Notes: generated by a model from the sequence alone, not told the origin. A stretch of 64,000 nucleotides of DNA from Aurantibacillus circumpalustris (GCF_029625215.1 NZ_CP121197.1:1798001-1862000); one strand, 5' to 3'; positions 52,110 to 62,156 are shown, counted from the first letter of the stretch. Translations and numbers: made by a program.

Positions 52110-52613
52110 CTATGAAAACCCACAAATAATGCCGCCCATTAAGGCTAAACACACTGTAAAGTAACCACCATTAATAGCAATGTATTTAAACCCGCGACGT
52201 TCAAACATTGCATTGATAGCAATCACTGGTGTTATCAAAAAAATTCCAGTTAAGGTACCGTGAAAAGCACCATGCTTAAAGGTACGGTAACTGTTACCAT
52301 ATAATTCAAGAATGCGTTTCCATATCATGCTCGATTCAGAATTTGGATCGGCATAATCAGGTTGTTGACTTAAAAGTCCGAATGTACCGAACTGATGGAT
52401 CACAATGCTCTGCATCATAAAGGCAATAAAAAATGAGAACAAAGCAGTAAGTCCAAAAATCAGACCCATGTTTGCGCCTTTTGCACTTTCTTCGGTAACA
52501 CCTGTGGCTTTCATCCAGACAGCACCAAAACCAAATTTAGGATTGTACCAAACAAAACCTACAACCAAAGGAACTAAGGTTGCTACGAGTAGAATTAAAA
52601 AATTTATTTCCAT
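52110..52613 (-). CDS. DUF1761 membrane protein
   Basis: This 167-residue membrane protein of about four helices matches DUF1761: NFLILLVATLVPLVVGFVWY, NPKFGFGAVWMKATGVTEE, GLIFGLTALFSFFIAFMM, FKHGAFHGTLTGIFLITPVI and INGGYFTVCLALMGGIIC. The family is widespread and uncharacterised. The gene stands alone, with a hairpin terminator of the next gene upstream. Confidence 0.9.
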   Translation of the reverse strand: MEINFLILLVATLVPLVVGFVWYNPKFGFGAVWMKATGVTEESAKGANMGLIFGLTALFSFFIAFMMQSIVIHQFGTFGLLSQQPDYADPNSESSMIWKRILELYGNSYRTFKHGAFHGTLTGIFLITPVIAINAMFERRGFKYIAINGGYFTVCLALMGGIICGFS

Positions 52614-52769
52614 GATAGTTATATTTTAAATCAAATATAATCTATTGGGTGAAGAATTCAAATTTTTCGGAATCGGCTTGATGACATACTCCGCAGGATT
52701 TATATGCTCCAATACCCTATCAAAATAAAAACACGCTATTCGCGAAGCTAAACGATGTAATGAACAAAA

Positions 52770-52799
52770 AATCCCCGAAACAATTTTGTCCCGAGGATT
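52770..52799 (-). terminator. Intrinsic terminator of the S9 peptidase gene
   Basis: On the minus strand AATCCTCGGGACAA is followed by a reversed arm TTGTTTCGGGGATT (one to three mismatches) and then TTTTTTG. It sits 93 bp downstream of the S9 peptidase stop. Confidence 0.7.
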
Positions 52800-52891
52800 A
52801 AATTTTCAAAAGGTATATTTCAAAAAAGAAATAGTTAAACGTTTACCTAATAGATCTTCCATTTTCCATCTTCCCTTTTACATTTTTGACA

Positions 52892-54832
52892 TTAGTTTGC
52901 CATAGGCTTCGGTCCTTTTAAATGTTTGTCAAAAAACTTCTCCATGGCACCATAAAAATCATAACGATTGTCTTCATTATGAAAACCATGGCCTTCATTG
53001 TCTTTTACCATGTAATCAACAACAACACCTCTTTTATTTAGCGCCTCTACAATCTGATCACTTTCGGCTTTGTTAACTCTTGGATCGTTAGCACCCTGAG
53101 CAATTAATAAAGGCACTTTAATATTATCTGTATGCAAAGCGGGAGAAGCTTCGGCCATAAGTAAACTATCTTTTTTAGGATCACCTACCATTTCATGAAA
53201 CTGATCTAAGTAAGGTTTCCAATATGGAGGGATGGTATTCATAAACGTAAACAAATTACTTACGCCGACATAATCCACTGCACAAGCGTATAAATCGGGT
53301 GTAAAACAAATGCCGGCGAGTGTAGTGTAACCGCCATAACTTCCTCCATAAATAGCAACACGTTTTGGATCTGCAATGCCTTCGCTAATTAACCACTGTA
53401 CACCGTCGGTAACATCATCCTGCATTTTTTTACCCCATTCTTTAAACGAAGCCATCCAGAATTTTTTTCCGTAACCAGTACTCCCTCTAAAGTTCATTTG
53501 CAATACGGCATAACCTCTGTTAGCCAAAAACTGAGCTTCAGAACTGTAACCCCAGCGATCTCTAGCCCAGGGTCCACCATGCGGATTAATAACCACTGGT
53601 AAATTTTTTCCTTCACTTCCTTTTGGAATGGTGAGATAACCATGAATAGTAAGACCATCGCGACTCTTATAAGAAACGGGTTTCATCTCCGCCATGTTTT
53701 CTTCATCTAACCAAGGACATGCATTTGCTACTTCGGTGGTGTTTTTGTTAGCAAAATCATACAAATAATATTTTCCAGGAAGCTTATCATTGCCGGTCCA
53801 AACAATCGCTTTCGTTTTTTGATTATCGTAAGCGCTGACATATACTTGGTACCCCTTAAATTTATTCTCTAAATTTTCCTGAACGCCCTTCCACTCTTTA
53901 TCAAAAAAATGTCTTTCGTCTTTTTCTCCATTCCATTGTACACTCACCAAAACATTTTTCTGTCTGTCATAGTCAATGCCGCTCAAATCGTAATCAGGGT
54001 TGGCGTAAATTTCTTTTATCTCTTTTTTTGCAATTGGATCAAACTCTACAAGTGATACTTTGTCACGGCCAATGTTGCTAAGCACATACATTATTTTATT
54101 AGAGGCATCGAACCCTGCTGGATTAAATGATTCTTTGAATGATACTGTTAACAATTCTTTAAAGGCGTCTTTCTCAGTATCGCGATAATTATAAGTGATG
54201 TTTACGCCATCTGTTTTAGTAGCAAGTCTTATTACGCCATTATTATCTGTGTGCCATGAATCGTAATTTAATTTATTGTCGAATAATAAGGTGAGTGTTC
54301 CTGTTTTAATATTGAGAAGATAAGGATCAAAATATTCTTTGTTGCGCTTGTTAATGGTCACTATTAAATCATCTTCGTGACCTTTTACAAATTTTAGATC
54401 GTCCATAATTTCACTACGGATACCAGGAAAAGGAGTGAGGCCAATCGCGTCGCTTCCATCTGGGTTAACTGAAAATAGTTGAAAATTCTCGTCACCGCCA
54501 ATATCCTGCTGATAAACAATTCTATCTCCCTTCCAAAAATATCTATTAATACTTCTTAATGTGTCGCTTGTAACACGAATAGCTTTTGCTCCAACAACGG
54601 CTTCTTGTACAAAAATATTCATTTTGCCTTTGTAGTCTGCCCGGTAAGAAAAATATTTCCCGTCGCCTGAAACGCGAAAGGTGGCCTTATCGGCATTCTT
54701 AAAAAACAATTTGAAATCAATTTCCTTTGCAGGAGATTCTTTAACGCTTGTTTCTTCTTCAACTTTTTTTGATCCGCAACTTGCTAATAAAAACACAAGT
54801 ACAACTGCAGTAATAAAATGTTTTGTTTTCAT
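52892..54832 (-). CDS. S9 family serine peptidase lipoprotein
   Basis: The lipoprotein signal KHFITAVVLVFLLASC has Cys19. The 646-residue protein has an N-terminal beta-propeller (about 45-370: FRVSGDGKYFSYRA, LFSVNPDGSDAI) and a C-terminal alpha/beta-hydrolase of the prolyl oligopeptidase/acylaminoacyl peptidase type. Catalytic Ser lies in IYGGSYGGYTTL (near 500), Asp in GANDPRVNKAES (near 580) and His in NEGHGFHNEDNR (near 613). PVVINPHGGPWARDRWGYSS is the oxyanion-region motif. It should cleave short peptides in the periplasm or at the outer membrane, and it has its own terminator. Confidence 0.95.
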   Translation of the reverse strand: MKTKHFITAVVLVFLLASCGSKKVEEETSVKESPAKEIDFKLFFKNADKATFRVSGDGKYFSYRADYKGKMNIFVQEAVVGAKAIRVTSDTLRSINRYFWKGDRIVYQQDIGGDENFQLFSVNPDGSDAIGLTPFPGIRSEIMDDLKFVKGHEDDLIVTINKRNKEYFDPYLLNIKTGTLTLLFDNKLNYDSWHTDNNGVIRLATKTDGVNITYNYRDTEKDAFKELLTVSFKESFNPAGFDASNKIMYVLSNIGRDKVSLVEFDPIAKKEIKEIYANPDYDLSGIDYDRQKNVLVSVQWNGEKDERHFFDKEWKGVQENLENKFKGYQVYVSAYDNQKTKAIVWTGNDKLPGKYYLYDFANKNTTEVANACPWLDEENMAEMKPVSYKSRDGLTIHGYLTIPKGSEGKNLPVVINPHGGPWARDRWGYSSEAQFLANRGYAVLQMNFRGSTGYGKKFWMASFKEWGKKMQDDVTDGVQWLISEGIADPKRVAIYGGSYGGYTTLAGICFTPDLYACAVDYVGVSNLFTFMNTIPPYWKPYLDQFHEMVGDPKKDSLLMAEASPALHTDNIKVPLLIAQGANDPRVNKAESDQIVEALNKRGVVVDYMVKDNEGHGFHNEDNRYDFYGAMEKFFDKHLKGPKPMAN

Positions 54833-55545
54833 GTGATTAGGTTTAGAGGACTAAAGGTGCTAAAAATGATTTGGGATTTAGGGATAAATACCTGATTTTA
54901 CATAGGCGGTAAAAATTGGGTTTATTAGGACGCTTTAGTATCAGGTGGTCTTGCCAAAATTATTTTTTCGGTGAAAGAACCCGAGCAACTATTAACAAAG
55001 TTGATTTCGATTGCAAAATTAAATATAAGCTTAAGATTCTGAAATGTTTAAATGGTTCCTGACATAATTTGTACCAGAAGCGGACCACAAAATTTTGGAA
55101 TATGAAAAATAACTAAATTGAATTAACCTTTCAGTTCCTTTAATAAATTCCTAGACAGTTCCGTAGTTTTTTATTTTGAAGGCACTCATGGCGCGAGGCT
55201 TGAGAAAAATTATCTTATCAAAAAGAATTAGCAAATTAGAAAGTAGATGATATAACAATTATTGGCGTGAGGGTATAAAAAAACTTTGTTCAAGTTTCTG
55301 TTCTAATTGTTTCTTGTTTATTTAGTTTTTTTCTACCCGGAGATAAACTTTTCGTATCATCCAGTTTTTCCGTTTGAGTGTTTTGCGAAATCTGCAAAAG
55401 CAGCATCGGTTTTGATACAGTCGCCCTTCCTTTTGCAAAAATCAATAATCCTCAAATATTTACAAGCAATTTACAATTATGAATGCATTTTAGTTTGATA
55501 TAGTTTTGTCTTCGTTAACTATTCACCAATCTAAAACAACTGATC
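54833..55545. other. 713-bp intergenic region with one candidate promoter box
   Basis: No coding ORF is convincing. TAGTTTTG (55502-55509) fits the Bacteroidota -7 element TAnnTTTG and lies 37 bp before the T9SS gene start at 55546; no TTG at the -33 spacing is evident. The 63-codon frame at 55307-55498 is AT-rich noise. The rest may be decayed DNA, as the neighbouring region carries gene relics. Confidence 0.4.
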
Positions 55546-57197
55546 ATGAAAAAATCAATACTAATTTTTAGCACACTACTAGCGGCTTTATTTTCAAAGG
55601 CGCAACTCAATGTTAACATTCTGAATATTACTCAATCTAACAGCATAACCTGTGTGAATGACACGATTAAATTAGTCGTGTGGAGTACTTATTTAAACCC
55701 AGTAACATATAGCTGGACGGGTCCTGCAAACTTTTCTGGCGCTTTAGTGAAAATTACTTTACCAGGGACCTATACGGTAACCGCAACTGCTGATAGCCTG
55801 AGTGTAAGTCAGGTGACAGTGATTGGTAGTAACTTCAATGTACCTACTTCTACAATTAGTCCATTAAGTCAAACTATATCCTGCACGCCTGGTTCAGCTG
55901 CAACTGTATCAGCAAGTGCAAATCCATCACTCAATATTACGCATAGTTTCTTGTCTCCTTTAGGAGGACCGATATTTTATTCAACTGGAAATTACACCCC
56001 CTCAGCTCCTGGCACTTATACGCATTTTGTCACAGATAATTCAAGTGGTTGCAAAACGCATAAAACATTTACTGTTTCGGGTGGTTCTGGAATTCCTACA
56101 GGTAGCTTAGTTGGTAGTAATAATTTTATACTTGGCTGCAATTCAAAATCCTTAACGGTTATTAGTTTAACAAATTTCATAACAAGTCCTGTTTCTGGAG
56201 GGCCTTTATCTTATACAATTCTTGCGCCATTTGGAAGCACCCAAATTCCTACTGGATCTCTCAGTGGTGTTGGCACTTACTCAATTAACTCCCCGGGCTT
56301 CTACATAGTTATTGTTAGAGATAACAACACTTTGTGTGATTTAAGATTACCCTTGTCTATTCTACAAAATATTAATCCACCAGATATCGGGGCACTTGTA
56401 CCACGACAAATATTAGATTGTAAAACGCCGAGTGTTGAGCTTATAGCTTTTTCTTCTACAAGCAACACTGAATTTAAATGGATAGCGATTGGTTCACCCT
56501 TTCCAAATGTAGTGATTGGTAACAGTTTAGCTGCTTCAATTTATACTGCAAATACAACGTACACCTTAATTAATACTTATACACTTACGGTAACAAATAC
56601 AAATAATGTATGTATGAGCAGTAGTATTATACCAATGTATCAAAACACTTATAAGCCAGTAGCAATTATTGGCACAGGTGGTTTAAATCCTTGTGCCAAC
56701 GAAAATGTAGTATTAACTAATTTAAGTACTTCGGGAATTCCACCGAATTCAATTTATCCAACAAACTTGCCGGTAAACGCAACTGCTTGGAGTCGTTATG
56801 GCGTTTTATTACCTCCAACATCAACCTCAGCTTCCACCTATCAAACAAGTCAGCAGGGTGTATATACGATGACGGTTACCGATTTGAACAACGGCTGTAT
56901 GTCAAGCACAAATACAAACGTAAGCTCTTGTGTTGGGTTAGAAGAAAATGTAAATGTTGAAAAAAACATACGCATATATCCGAATCCTGGTAATGGAAAA
57001 TTTTATTTGGAAAATGAAGCAAAGAGCGGGGCTAATATGTTGGAAATTTACAATGCTAGGGGGGATTGGTTCAGAAGAAAAGAATAGAAGAGAATCGAAT
57101 ACATCTCGAACTACAAAACGAAGAGAATGGTCTTTATTTGTTTATAGTAAGGAATAAAAACCAAATAATTTACAGAACAAAAATTATTAAGGAGTGA
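55546..57197 (+). pseudogene. T9SS-secreted protein with a +1/-2 frameshift at a G6 tract
   Basis: A signal peptide (KKSILIFSTLLAALFSKAQ) leads into Ig-like/PKD-like beta domains (SNSITCVNDTIKLVVW, TYTVTATADSLSV) and the start of a T9SS sorting domain (IRIYPNPGNGKFYLE). The frame then reads GDWFRRKE and stops at 57085-57087. The rest of a normal sorting domain (RIHLELQNEENGLYLFIV, RNKNQIIYRTKIIKE) continues in another frame to 57197. One added G in the run of six G at 57059-57064 restores it. It may be a real mutation, a phase-variable tract or a sequence error. Without repair the protein would lack a working secretion signal. Confidence 0.75.
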
Positions 57198-57373
57198 ATT
57201 GGTGAATATGGTGTATTTTATTCAAAAACTTCAATCCTAACTCTCAATTGAAATCAATATCCTATTAGTATATGAAATTCAGAGTCAAAAAATTAAACAC
57301 AGTTGCGTTAGTTTTTCTGAAAAGAAGAGGAATTAAATTTCTATAACACGATCAAGCCATTTGAATTTCAATC

Positions 57374-57610
57374 TTATTGAATTACTATTTTTTTATTCAG
57401 CATATTTTTCTTTTCATTCGTAAGCTGCAAAAATAAATTTCTTCTTTAAGGTTTCCTTTTTCAATAGCTACTTCCTTGAATTGAGTGGTAATGACGGGTT
57501 TTACTTCTTTGCCCAACAGGTCTAAAATTTTAATTGTTGTTTTTGTTTGTTCGATAGAAAAGGAAATAGTTGTTTCGGTAGTGAATGGGAACAATCGTTC
57601 GGTCAGTAGA
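57374..57610 (-). pseudogene. Relic of a T9SS sorting domain
   Basis: In the gap 57198-57753 the minus strand reads FPFTTETTISFSIEQTKTT, then IKILDLLGKEVKP and EKGNLKEEIYF, and after a one-base shift at a T run (57433-57437) QLTNEKKNMLNKKIVIQ with a stop at 57374. This is the terminal beta-sandwich of a type A sorting domain. There is no N-terminal part, only stop-ridden sequence upstream. It is a fragment of a lost gene. Confidence 0.7.
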
Positions 57611-57753
57611 AGGATTTATAATAAAAAGACTTTTGTAGTTTTGAATTAAGCGAATTTGTTAAGTCAAGACCATTAAAAATTTACAAATATAAAGATTATC
57701 TTTATTTCACAATTTCTGAACCCCGCATGAAAATCACTTATAAATTAAATTTT

Positions 57754-58974
57754 ATGAAAAGAATATTTCTCATTTCACTCGTTGTTTTTGCAAGCCAAGC
57801 TTTGGACGCACAAGTTATTTTTAACCCATCAAACACTGGCGTGCAAGGTAGTTTCATTGCTCAGTCGATATGCAGTGTAACTTCTACCGATGTTTATGCG
57901 GTGGGGGGATTATATACGTCGAGCTGGACGCCACAAGCCTATAAGTCTATCAACAAAGGTGTCAGCTGGAGCAGTGTAGCCTTTACCGGCATTAATCCCG
58001 CACATATTCTTTACAACGAAATTTGCTCTACAGGAACCTCTATGATCCTTACTGCTCAGAACAGCTCCGGGAGTAGCACCGGCATTTATTCTTCTACAGA
58101 TGGCATCACATGGACCCCTTCGGGTTCAGGCATTCTAAGTAATTTTTCTGGTTTCGATCTGCTTTCTGTTTCTCCATCAGAATTGTACGCGGTCGGAACG
58201 CTATATCTGCCTTATTTGCCCAAAATATATAAATCAACCGACGATGGTGCAACCTGGGTTAGTTTGCCAATTACCGGGGTACCACCTAGCTCGCAGAATT
58301 TTTTAAATGCGTTCTGCAAAATTGGGGGAACTTTTTTGCTCGCTACCTCGAATAGTGCAGGGAACGTTGGCAGCATGTTTTCATCCCTTGATGCTATTAA
58401 CTGGACGTATTCCGCGAATGGAATTCCGAATGATGTTCAAATCTATGACCTGTTAACGACATCTACCAATGAAGTTCTTGCCGTGGGTAGTGTATATGAT
58501 CCCAGCGTTTTGGGTTTTATAACTCAAATATACAGGTCTACTGATGCTGGTGCGAACTGGAGCAGTTTGAACTACGCTGGCCTAGATCCCTATATGACAG
58601 ATTTCAAATCAATTTGTCAGTCTGGCAATAAAATTTTAGTGGGGGCCCAGATAAAATATATGGCAGGTTCTAATAGTATTTACTCGACTAATGTAAGTTT
58701 GTTAACGACTGGTGTGGGCGCTTATGACACTGATCTTTTTTCTTGTTTTCCGAATCCTACCAATGGTGTGGTAACACTAAACTCTGGGGTAGAATTAAGC
58801 CAAATCACTGTATCAGATATCTCTGGAAGAACGGTCTTAAAGAAGAACATAGAACCAACATCCTTTAGCAATAATAGCATCGTCATTGATCTGAGCCCAT
58901 ATGGCAAAGGATTGTATTTTTTATCGTTGCAAGAAAACGGTAGTTCAAAGACTATTAAAATAATTGTGGAGTAA
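57754..58974 (+). CDS. T9SS-secreted Ycf48/BNR-like beta-propeller protein
   Basis: The ATG at 57754 gives MKRIFLISLVVFASQALDAQ, a signal peptide; ATG 57727 would add a poor extension. The 406-residue protein has repeated BNR/photosystem-assembly-factor-like blades: DVYAVGGLYTSSWTPQAYKS, GVSWSSVAFTG, STDGITWTPSG, KSTDDGATWVSLPITG and RSTDAGANWSSLN. It ends in a type A T9SS sorting domain (CFPNPTNGVVTLNSG to GLYFLSLQENGSSKTI). Function is unknown, possibly glycan or surface binding. Confidence 0.87.
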   Translation: MKRIFLISLVVFASQALDAQVIFNPSNTGVQGSFIAQSICSVTSTDVYAVGGLYTSSWTPQAYKSINKGVSWSSVAFTGINPAHILYNEICSTGTSMILTAQNSSGSSTGIYSSTDGITWTPSGSGILSNFSGFDLLSVSPSELYAVGTLYLPYLPKIYKSTDDGATWVSLPITGVPPSSQNFLNAFCKIGGTFLLATSNSAGNVGSMFSSLDAINWTYSANGIPNDVQIYDLLTTSTNEVLAVGSVYDPSVLGFITQIYRSTDAGANWSSLNYAGLDPYMTDFKSICQSGNKILVGAQIKYMAGSNSIYSTNVSLLTTGVGAYDTDLFSCFPNPTNGVVTLNSGVELSQITVSDISGRTVLKKNIEPTSFSNNSIVIDLSPYGKGLYFLSLQENGSSKTIKIIVE

Positions 58975-59210
58975 TAGTTGTTATTTAAGCATTCAAGGAT
59001 ATTCAGCGCTGCCGAATAAATAAATGAGAACACCGAAGGGCAAAATGAAGAATAGAACAGTTCATTTATTTGTGATCTAAAACCGACACAACTTCGGCCA
59101 GGTTTTGATTGAGTAGCACACACGAAAATAAAACCCGCGCTATTAGGGGTAGGGGGTCGGTTTTTAAAAGCGGTACTGACCGGAAATGAACATTAGATTA
59201 ATAACGTGAT

Positions 59211-59303
59211 TTTTTTGAATTTAACGACCTGAAACCCGGAGTTTATTTTGCATTAAACAAACATGGTTCGGGTGCCGCGGTAAAAAAAATTGTGGTGAAT
59301 TAA
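59211..59303 (+). pseudogene. Second relic of a T9SS sorting domain
   Basis: The plus strand encodes FEFNDLKPGVYFALNKHGSG, then AAVKKIVVN and a TAA at 59301-59303, the last strands of a T9SS type A sorting domain. No open frame precedes it. It lies in the gap 58975-59759 and may be the tail of a deleted tandem copy, as the neighbouring intact genes encode similar ends. Confidence 0.65.
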
Positions 59304-59325
59304 TCAATTCCGTTGCGATAAAAGT

Positions 59326-59352
59326 AAAGGCCCCAATATATTTTGGGTCTTT
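59326..59352 (+). terminator. Hairpin after the sorting-domain relic
   Basis: AAAGGCCCCAA (59326-59336) pairs with TTGGGTCTTT (59343-59352) with one bulge, followed by GTTATTTTAT. It may be the terminator of the lost gene whose tail is at 59211-59303. Confidence 0.55.
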
Positions 59353-59711
59353 GTTATTTTATGAAAATACCGCAATCCAAGCGAAAAGCTTATGTTTTTT
59401 TATTTTTTACTTCATTACCATTTAAGCAAGGCCCGATTCCTGTTCGTAAAAAAAACCACCCTTAGGGGCGGCTTTTCCTCTTTTATCGAGGTCCCGGACA
59501 TACTGATTTCGAACGAATTGTTAGAAGACATGCGGAAACTTGCTGATTTATATGATTATTTTAAATTGACGGGTGCGTGACAAACATCAAGTCGAAATTA
59601 GTCTTGTTTTTCCAGTACTTCCAGAATGAGTTGTATAATTCACGCTAATTATTTGTATTTTGGTTAAAGCCAAAAAAATGTGAATTAATACTTAAAGCGT
59701 TTAAAACATAC

Positions 59712-59743
59712 AAAAGAGTCTTGAATAATTCAAGACTCTTTTT
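59712..59743. terminator. Perfect 14-bp bidirectional terminator
   Basis: AAAAGAGTCTTGAA (59712-59725), loop TAA, TTCAAGACTCTTTT (59729-59742), followed by TT. It should end the minus-strand transcript from 59760 and anything coming from the left. Confidence 0.85.
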
Positions 59744-59759
59744 TGTTACAGAAAACAAT

Positions 59760-60053
59760 TTAAGCTACTGAATAAATCCTCATTTCAGGGTCGCTTTTCA
59801 ATAAAGGAGATAAGTCTTTAACTATATCAGCAGAAAAAAGCTCGCTCTTCAAATAGTCAGATGCATTTTGCTCGGTATCAAAACCGTGCAAAACCTGCAC
59901 GTCCTGATCTCTAATTAATAACTCTTTTGATAAAGCTCCTTTTGCTTTATCCAGGAATGGCTGCTTGTATTTGGTATACACCAATCCCGCTGAACTTCTG
60001 TTTTCTGCAGCCACATTTAATGTGATCTCCAGGTATGCTTTCGATTTTGTCAT
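59760..60053 (-). CDS. Antibiotic-biosynthesis-monooxygenase-like small protein
   Basis: This 97-residue protein has features of the dimeric alpha-beta barrel (ABM-like) fold: a beta strand KAYLEITLNV, then VYTKYKQPFLDKAKGALSKE, a repeated strand DVQVLHGFDTEQNASDYL and a closing EMRIYSV. Homologous small proteins occur in Bacteroidota next to oxidoreductases; no catalytic residue is known. It is the last gene of a run with a methyltransferase (53 bp upstream), two YeeE/YedE proteins and an AraC regulator, followed by a perfect terminator. Confidence 0.75.
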   Translation of the reverse strand: MTKSKAYLEITLNVAAENRSSAGLVYTKYKQPFLDKAKGALSKELLIRDQDVQVLHGFDTEQNASDYLKSELFSADIVKDLSPLLKSDPEMRIYSVA

Positions 60054-60106
60054 GTTGTTGTTTTTTTGTTTATTTAAGTAATTACTGTAATGTTCCTGAG
60101 TTAAAA

Positions 60107-60952
60107 TTATTTTTCGCCGTAAATTAGCAAAGCGCTGGAATCCATCAGGATATTTCCCTGCGGATATTTTTGATTCACGACCTGGAAAACTTCCGTTTTT
60201 ATTTTCTCTGCCATCCAGGTATCAGCTTTGCCGAGCCCCTCGACAACGGGAGCTGCCACTTCGGTCATGATGTTCCAGTACACATCGGTAGTTTTGCAAT
60301 CGAGTTGTTGTTCAATTTCTTTCAGAGTTATATTTTTAAATCCAGCCTGGATAAAGAGATCCTCCATTAAACCTTCCTTAGAGCATCTGAATATTCCGGG
60401 AGCACCTTCTGGTGCTGGCGGTAAATTTAGGTACTTACTAATGGGACCCATCATAGCGGTAATCCAGAAATTCTTCGCAGGAATATTCCATACAGATGCT
60501 GAGATTCGCCCCCCAGGTTTAAGAACACGCAGCATTTCTTTAGCCGCCAGTATCATGTCAGGGAAAAACATAAATCCAAGGCGGCAGCTGATCGCGTCAA
60601 AGGAGTTATCGGCGAAGGGCAATTTTGAAACATCGCACGCATAGGTCTTGATGTTTATTATCCCTCTTCTTTTTGCATTTCTTATGGCAATCTCAAGCAT
60701 GTTCTCGGATAGGTCCGTAATGATCACGCTTCCATTACTCAATTTTTGAGCAATGCTTAGGCCCGGCTCCCCTGTTCCTGCCGCGATATCCAATACCACG
60801 TCATGTTCTTTGAGTTGGAGTTGGCCAATCATTTCATTCCCCATTGGTTTTAAAAATGACATAAACAGTTCATCCCACTTTTCCCATCCGGGGGAAAATT
60901 TATTCCAGGATTCTTTCTGTTGTTCGCTGATTTTTTTCAGTTGTTTTTCCAT
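60107..60952 (-). CDS. Class I SAM-dependent methyltransferase
   Basis: This 281-residue protein has the UbiE/Methyltransf_11-type SAM fold: DVVLDIAAGTGEPGLSIA (motif I), ITDLSENMLEIA (motif II), CDVSKLPFADNSFDAISCRL (acidic and post-I motifs) and EMLRVLKPGGRISASVWN (motif III). The helical N-terminus (KISEQQKESWNKFSPGWEKW) is typical of ubiquinone/arsenite-type methyltransferases, but lacks the Cys triad of ArsM. The acceptor is unknown. It lies between the YeeE/YedE pair and the monooxygenase-like gene. Confidence 0.88.
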   Translation of the reverse strand: MEKQLKKISEQQKESWNKFSPGWEKWDELFMSFLKPMGNEMIGQLQLKEHDVVLDIAAGTGEPGLSIAQKLSNGSVIITDLSENMLEIAIRNAKRRGIINIKTYACDVSKLPFADNSFDAISCRLGFMFFPDMILAAKEMLRVLKPGGRISASVWNIPAKNFWITAMMGPISKYLNLPPAPEGAPGIFRCSKEGLMEDLFIQAGFKNITLKEIEQQLDCKTTDVYWNIMTEVAAPVVEGLGKADTWMAEKIKTEVFQVVNQKYPQGNILMDSSALLIYGEK

Positions 60953-61042
60953 GTAATAAAATTATTTTCTTGCGTCAGTAAAATAAAACCTCAGGATAAT
61001 TGCTTTACGAATTAACTTGAATATCCGATTCATGTTACTTTT

Positions 61043-61453
61043 TTAGTGGGGCAATTTTTCTTTGAAACGGCCATACACCCAGGTGCCTGCCAGAGCGCTT
61101 AAGAACGTGAGAGTAATTGCCAGAAAACCACTTCCGATTTGAACAAATAACGACGTAGGGCAAGAGCCGGTAATAGCCCAGCCGATTCCGAAAACGAGTC
61201 CACCGTAAATCTGGCCTTTACTAAATTTTTTATTTTCAAAAGTAATTGGCTCACCATTAATTGTTTTTAGTTTAAAACGTTTAATAAGCCAAACAGAGAG
61301 TATTCCCACGCTCACTGCGGTTGTCATTGCCCCGTACATAAAAAAAGACTGCATTTGGAACATTTCTTGGATACGGAACCAACTGAGAATTTCGGCTTTC
61401 ACAAATACGGTTCCAAAAACAACCCCAACGATTAGATACTTGATGTTTTGCAT
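61043..61453 (-). CDS. YeeE/YedE-family half transporter (DUF6691-like)
   Basis: This 136-residue, four-helix membrane protein has a conserved segment FGIGWAITGSCPTSLFVQIGSG with Cys, the signature of the C-terminal half of YeeE/YedE (thiosulfate or sulfur-species) transporters. N-terminal helix KYLIVGVVFGTVFVKAE precedes it. Such halves pair with a larger partner, here the gene 3 bp upstream. Import of a reduced sulfur compound is expected from family knowledge; the sequence itself shows only the Cys motifs. Confidence 0.87.
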   Translation of the reverse strand: MQNIKYLIVGVVFGTVFVKAEILSWFRIQEMFQMQSFFMYGAMTTAVSVGILSVWLIKRFKLKTINGEPITFENKKFSKGQIYGGLVFGIGWAITGSCPTSLFVQIGSGFLAITLTFLSALAGTWVYGRFKEKLPH

Positions 61454-61456
61454 AGT

Positions 61457-62023
61457 TTATAAAAATTTAAAAATAAGGGGCAATAAAACATTTGCTGAAA
61501 AAACTCCTCCAATCATGAAAAAGCATGTTGCAATAAGAGACGGTATTTGCAGGTTCGATAAGCCCATAATAATATGCCCGCTAGTGCAACCACCTGCGTA
61601 CCTGGTTCCAAAGCCAACCAAAAATCCCCCTAATATGAAAAAGATAAAACCTTTGAACGTGAATAAATTTTCGAATCCAAATAGTTGTGATGGCATCATT
61701 TGACTGAAATCATCTATCCCGTAAGTGGATAATAAAGTCCTTGTGTCTTCAGCTACTTCAATATTATGAGGATAAGATAAAAATTGTGTGGCAAGAAAAC
61801 CTCCAAGCAAAAGTCCCATGGCAAAAAACATATTCCAGATTCCTTTTTTCCAATCGTAATTAAAGAAAGGAACATCTGACGGAACGCACATTGCGCAAAC
61901 GTCACGGAACGTGGATGATACGCCAAGTTTTTTATTGCCTAGCAAAAGCAATGCCGGAACAATCAAACCGCTTAAAATCCCTGCTACGGCCCAATTCCAT
62001 GGTTGTTTTATTATTTCTATCAT
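61457..62023 (-). CDS. YeeE/YedE-family half transporter
   Basis: This 188-residue membrane protein has about five helices and the motif GFGTRYAGGCTSGHIIMGLS with the conserved Cys of the N-terminal YeeE/YedE repeat. A second Cys-rich loop (FRDVCAMCVPSDVPFF) contains CAMC, likely to hold sulfur or a metal. Its stop is 3 bp before the next half-transporter, so the two are cotranscribed and probably assemble into one unit (PmpA/PmpB-like). The upstream AraC gene is 133 bp away and may regulate the pair. Confidence 0.9.
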   Translation of the reverse strand: MIEIIKQPWNWAVAGILSGLIVPALLLLGNKKLGVSSTFRDVCAMCVPSDVPFFNYDWKKGIWNMFFAMGLLLGGFLATQFLSYPHNIEVAEDTRTLLSTYGIDDFSQMMPSQLFGFENLFTFKGFIFFILGGFLVGFGTRYAGGCTSGHIIMGLSNLQIPSLIATCFFMIGGVFSANVLLPLIFKFL

Positions 62024-62156
62024 TTAATAATTAATTAGCGTGCTTAAATTTTCACGGGACAAAGTTCCGCTTTTAAAAGCACTACTAATTTGCTCTGAGG
62101 TTCAAAAATTTGATTCCTGAGTTCAAAAAATAGAATAAGTAAGGAGAAATCGCTCT

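Noticed and set aside
55307-55498. 63-codon ORF in the 713-bp gap
   Set aside because: Composition of random AT-rich DNA and no homologous features.
59392-59580. 62-codon ORF whose C-terminal half reads IEVPDILISNELLEDMRKLAD
   Set aside because: The end is protein-like, but the start is low-complexity and overlaps an imperfect hairpin near 59450; it may be a gene fragment but is not supported as a gene.
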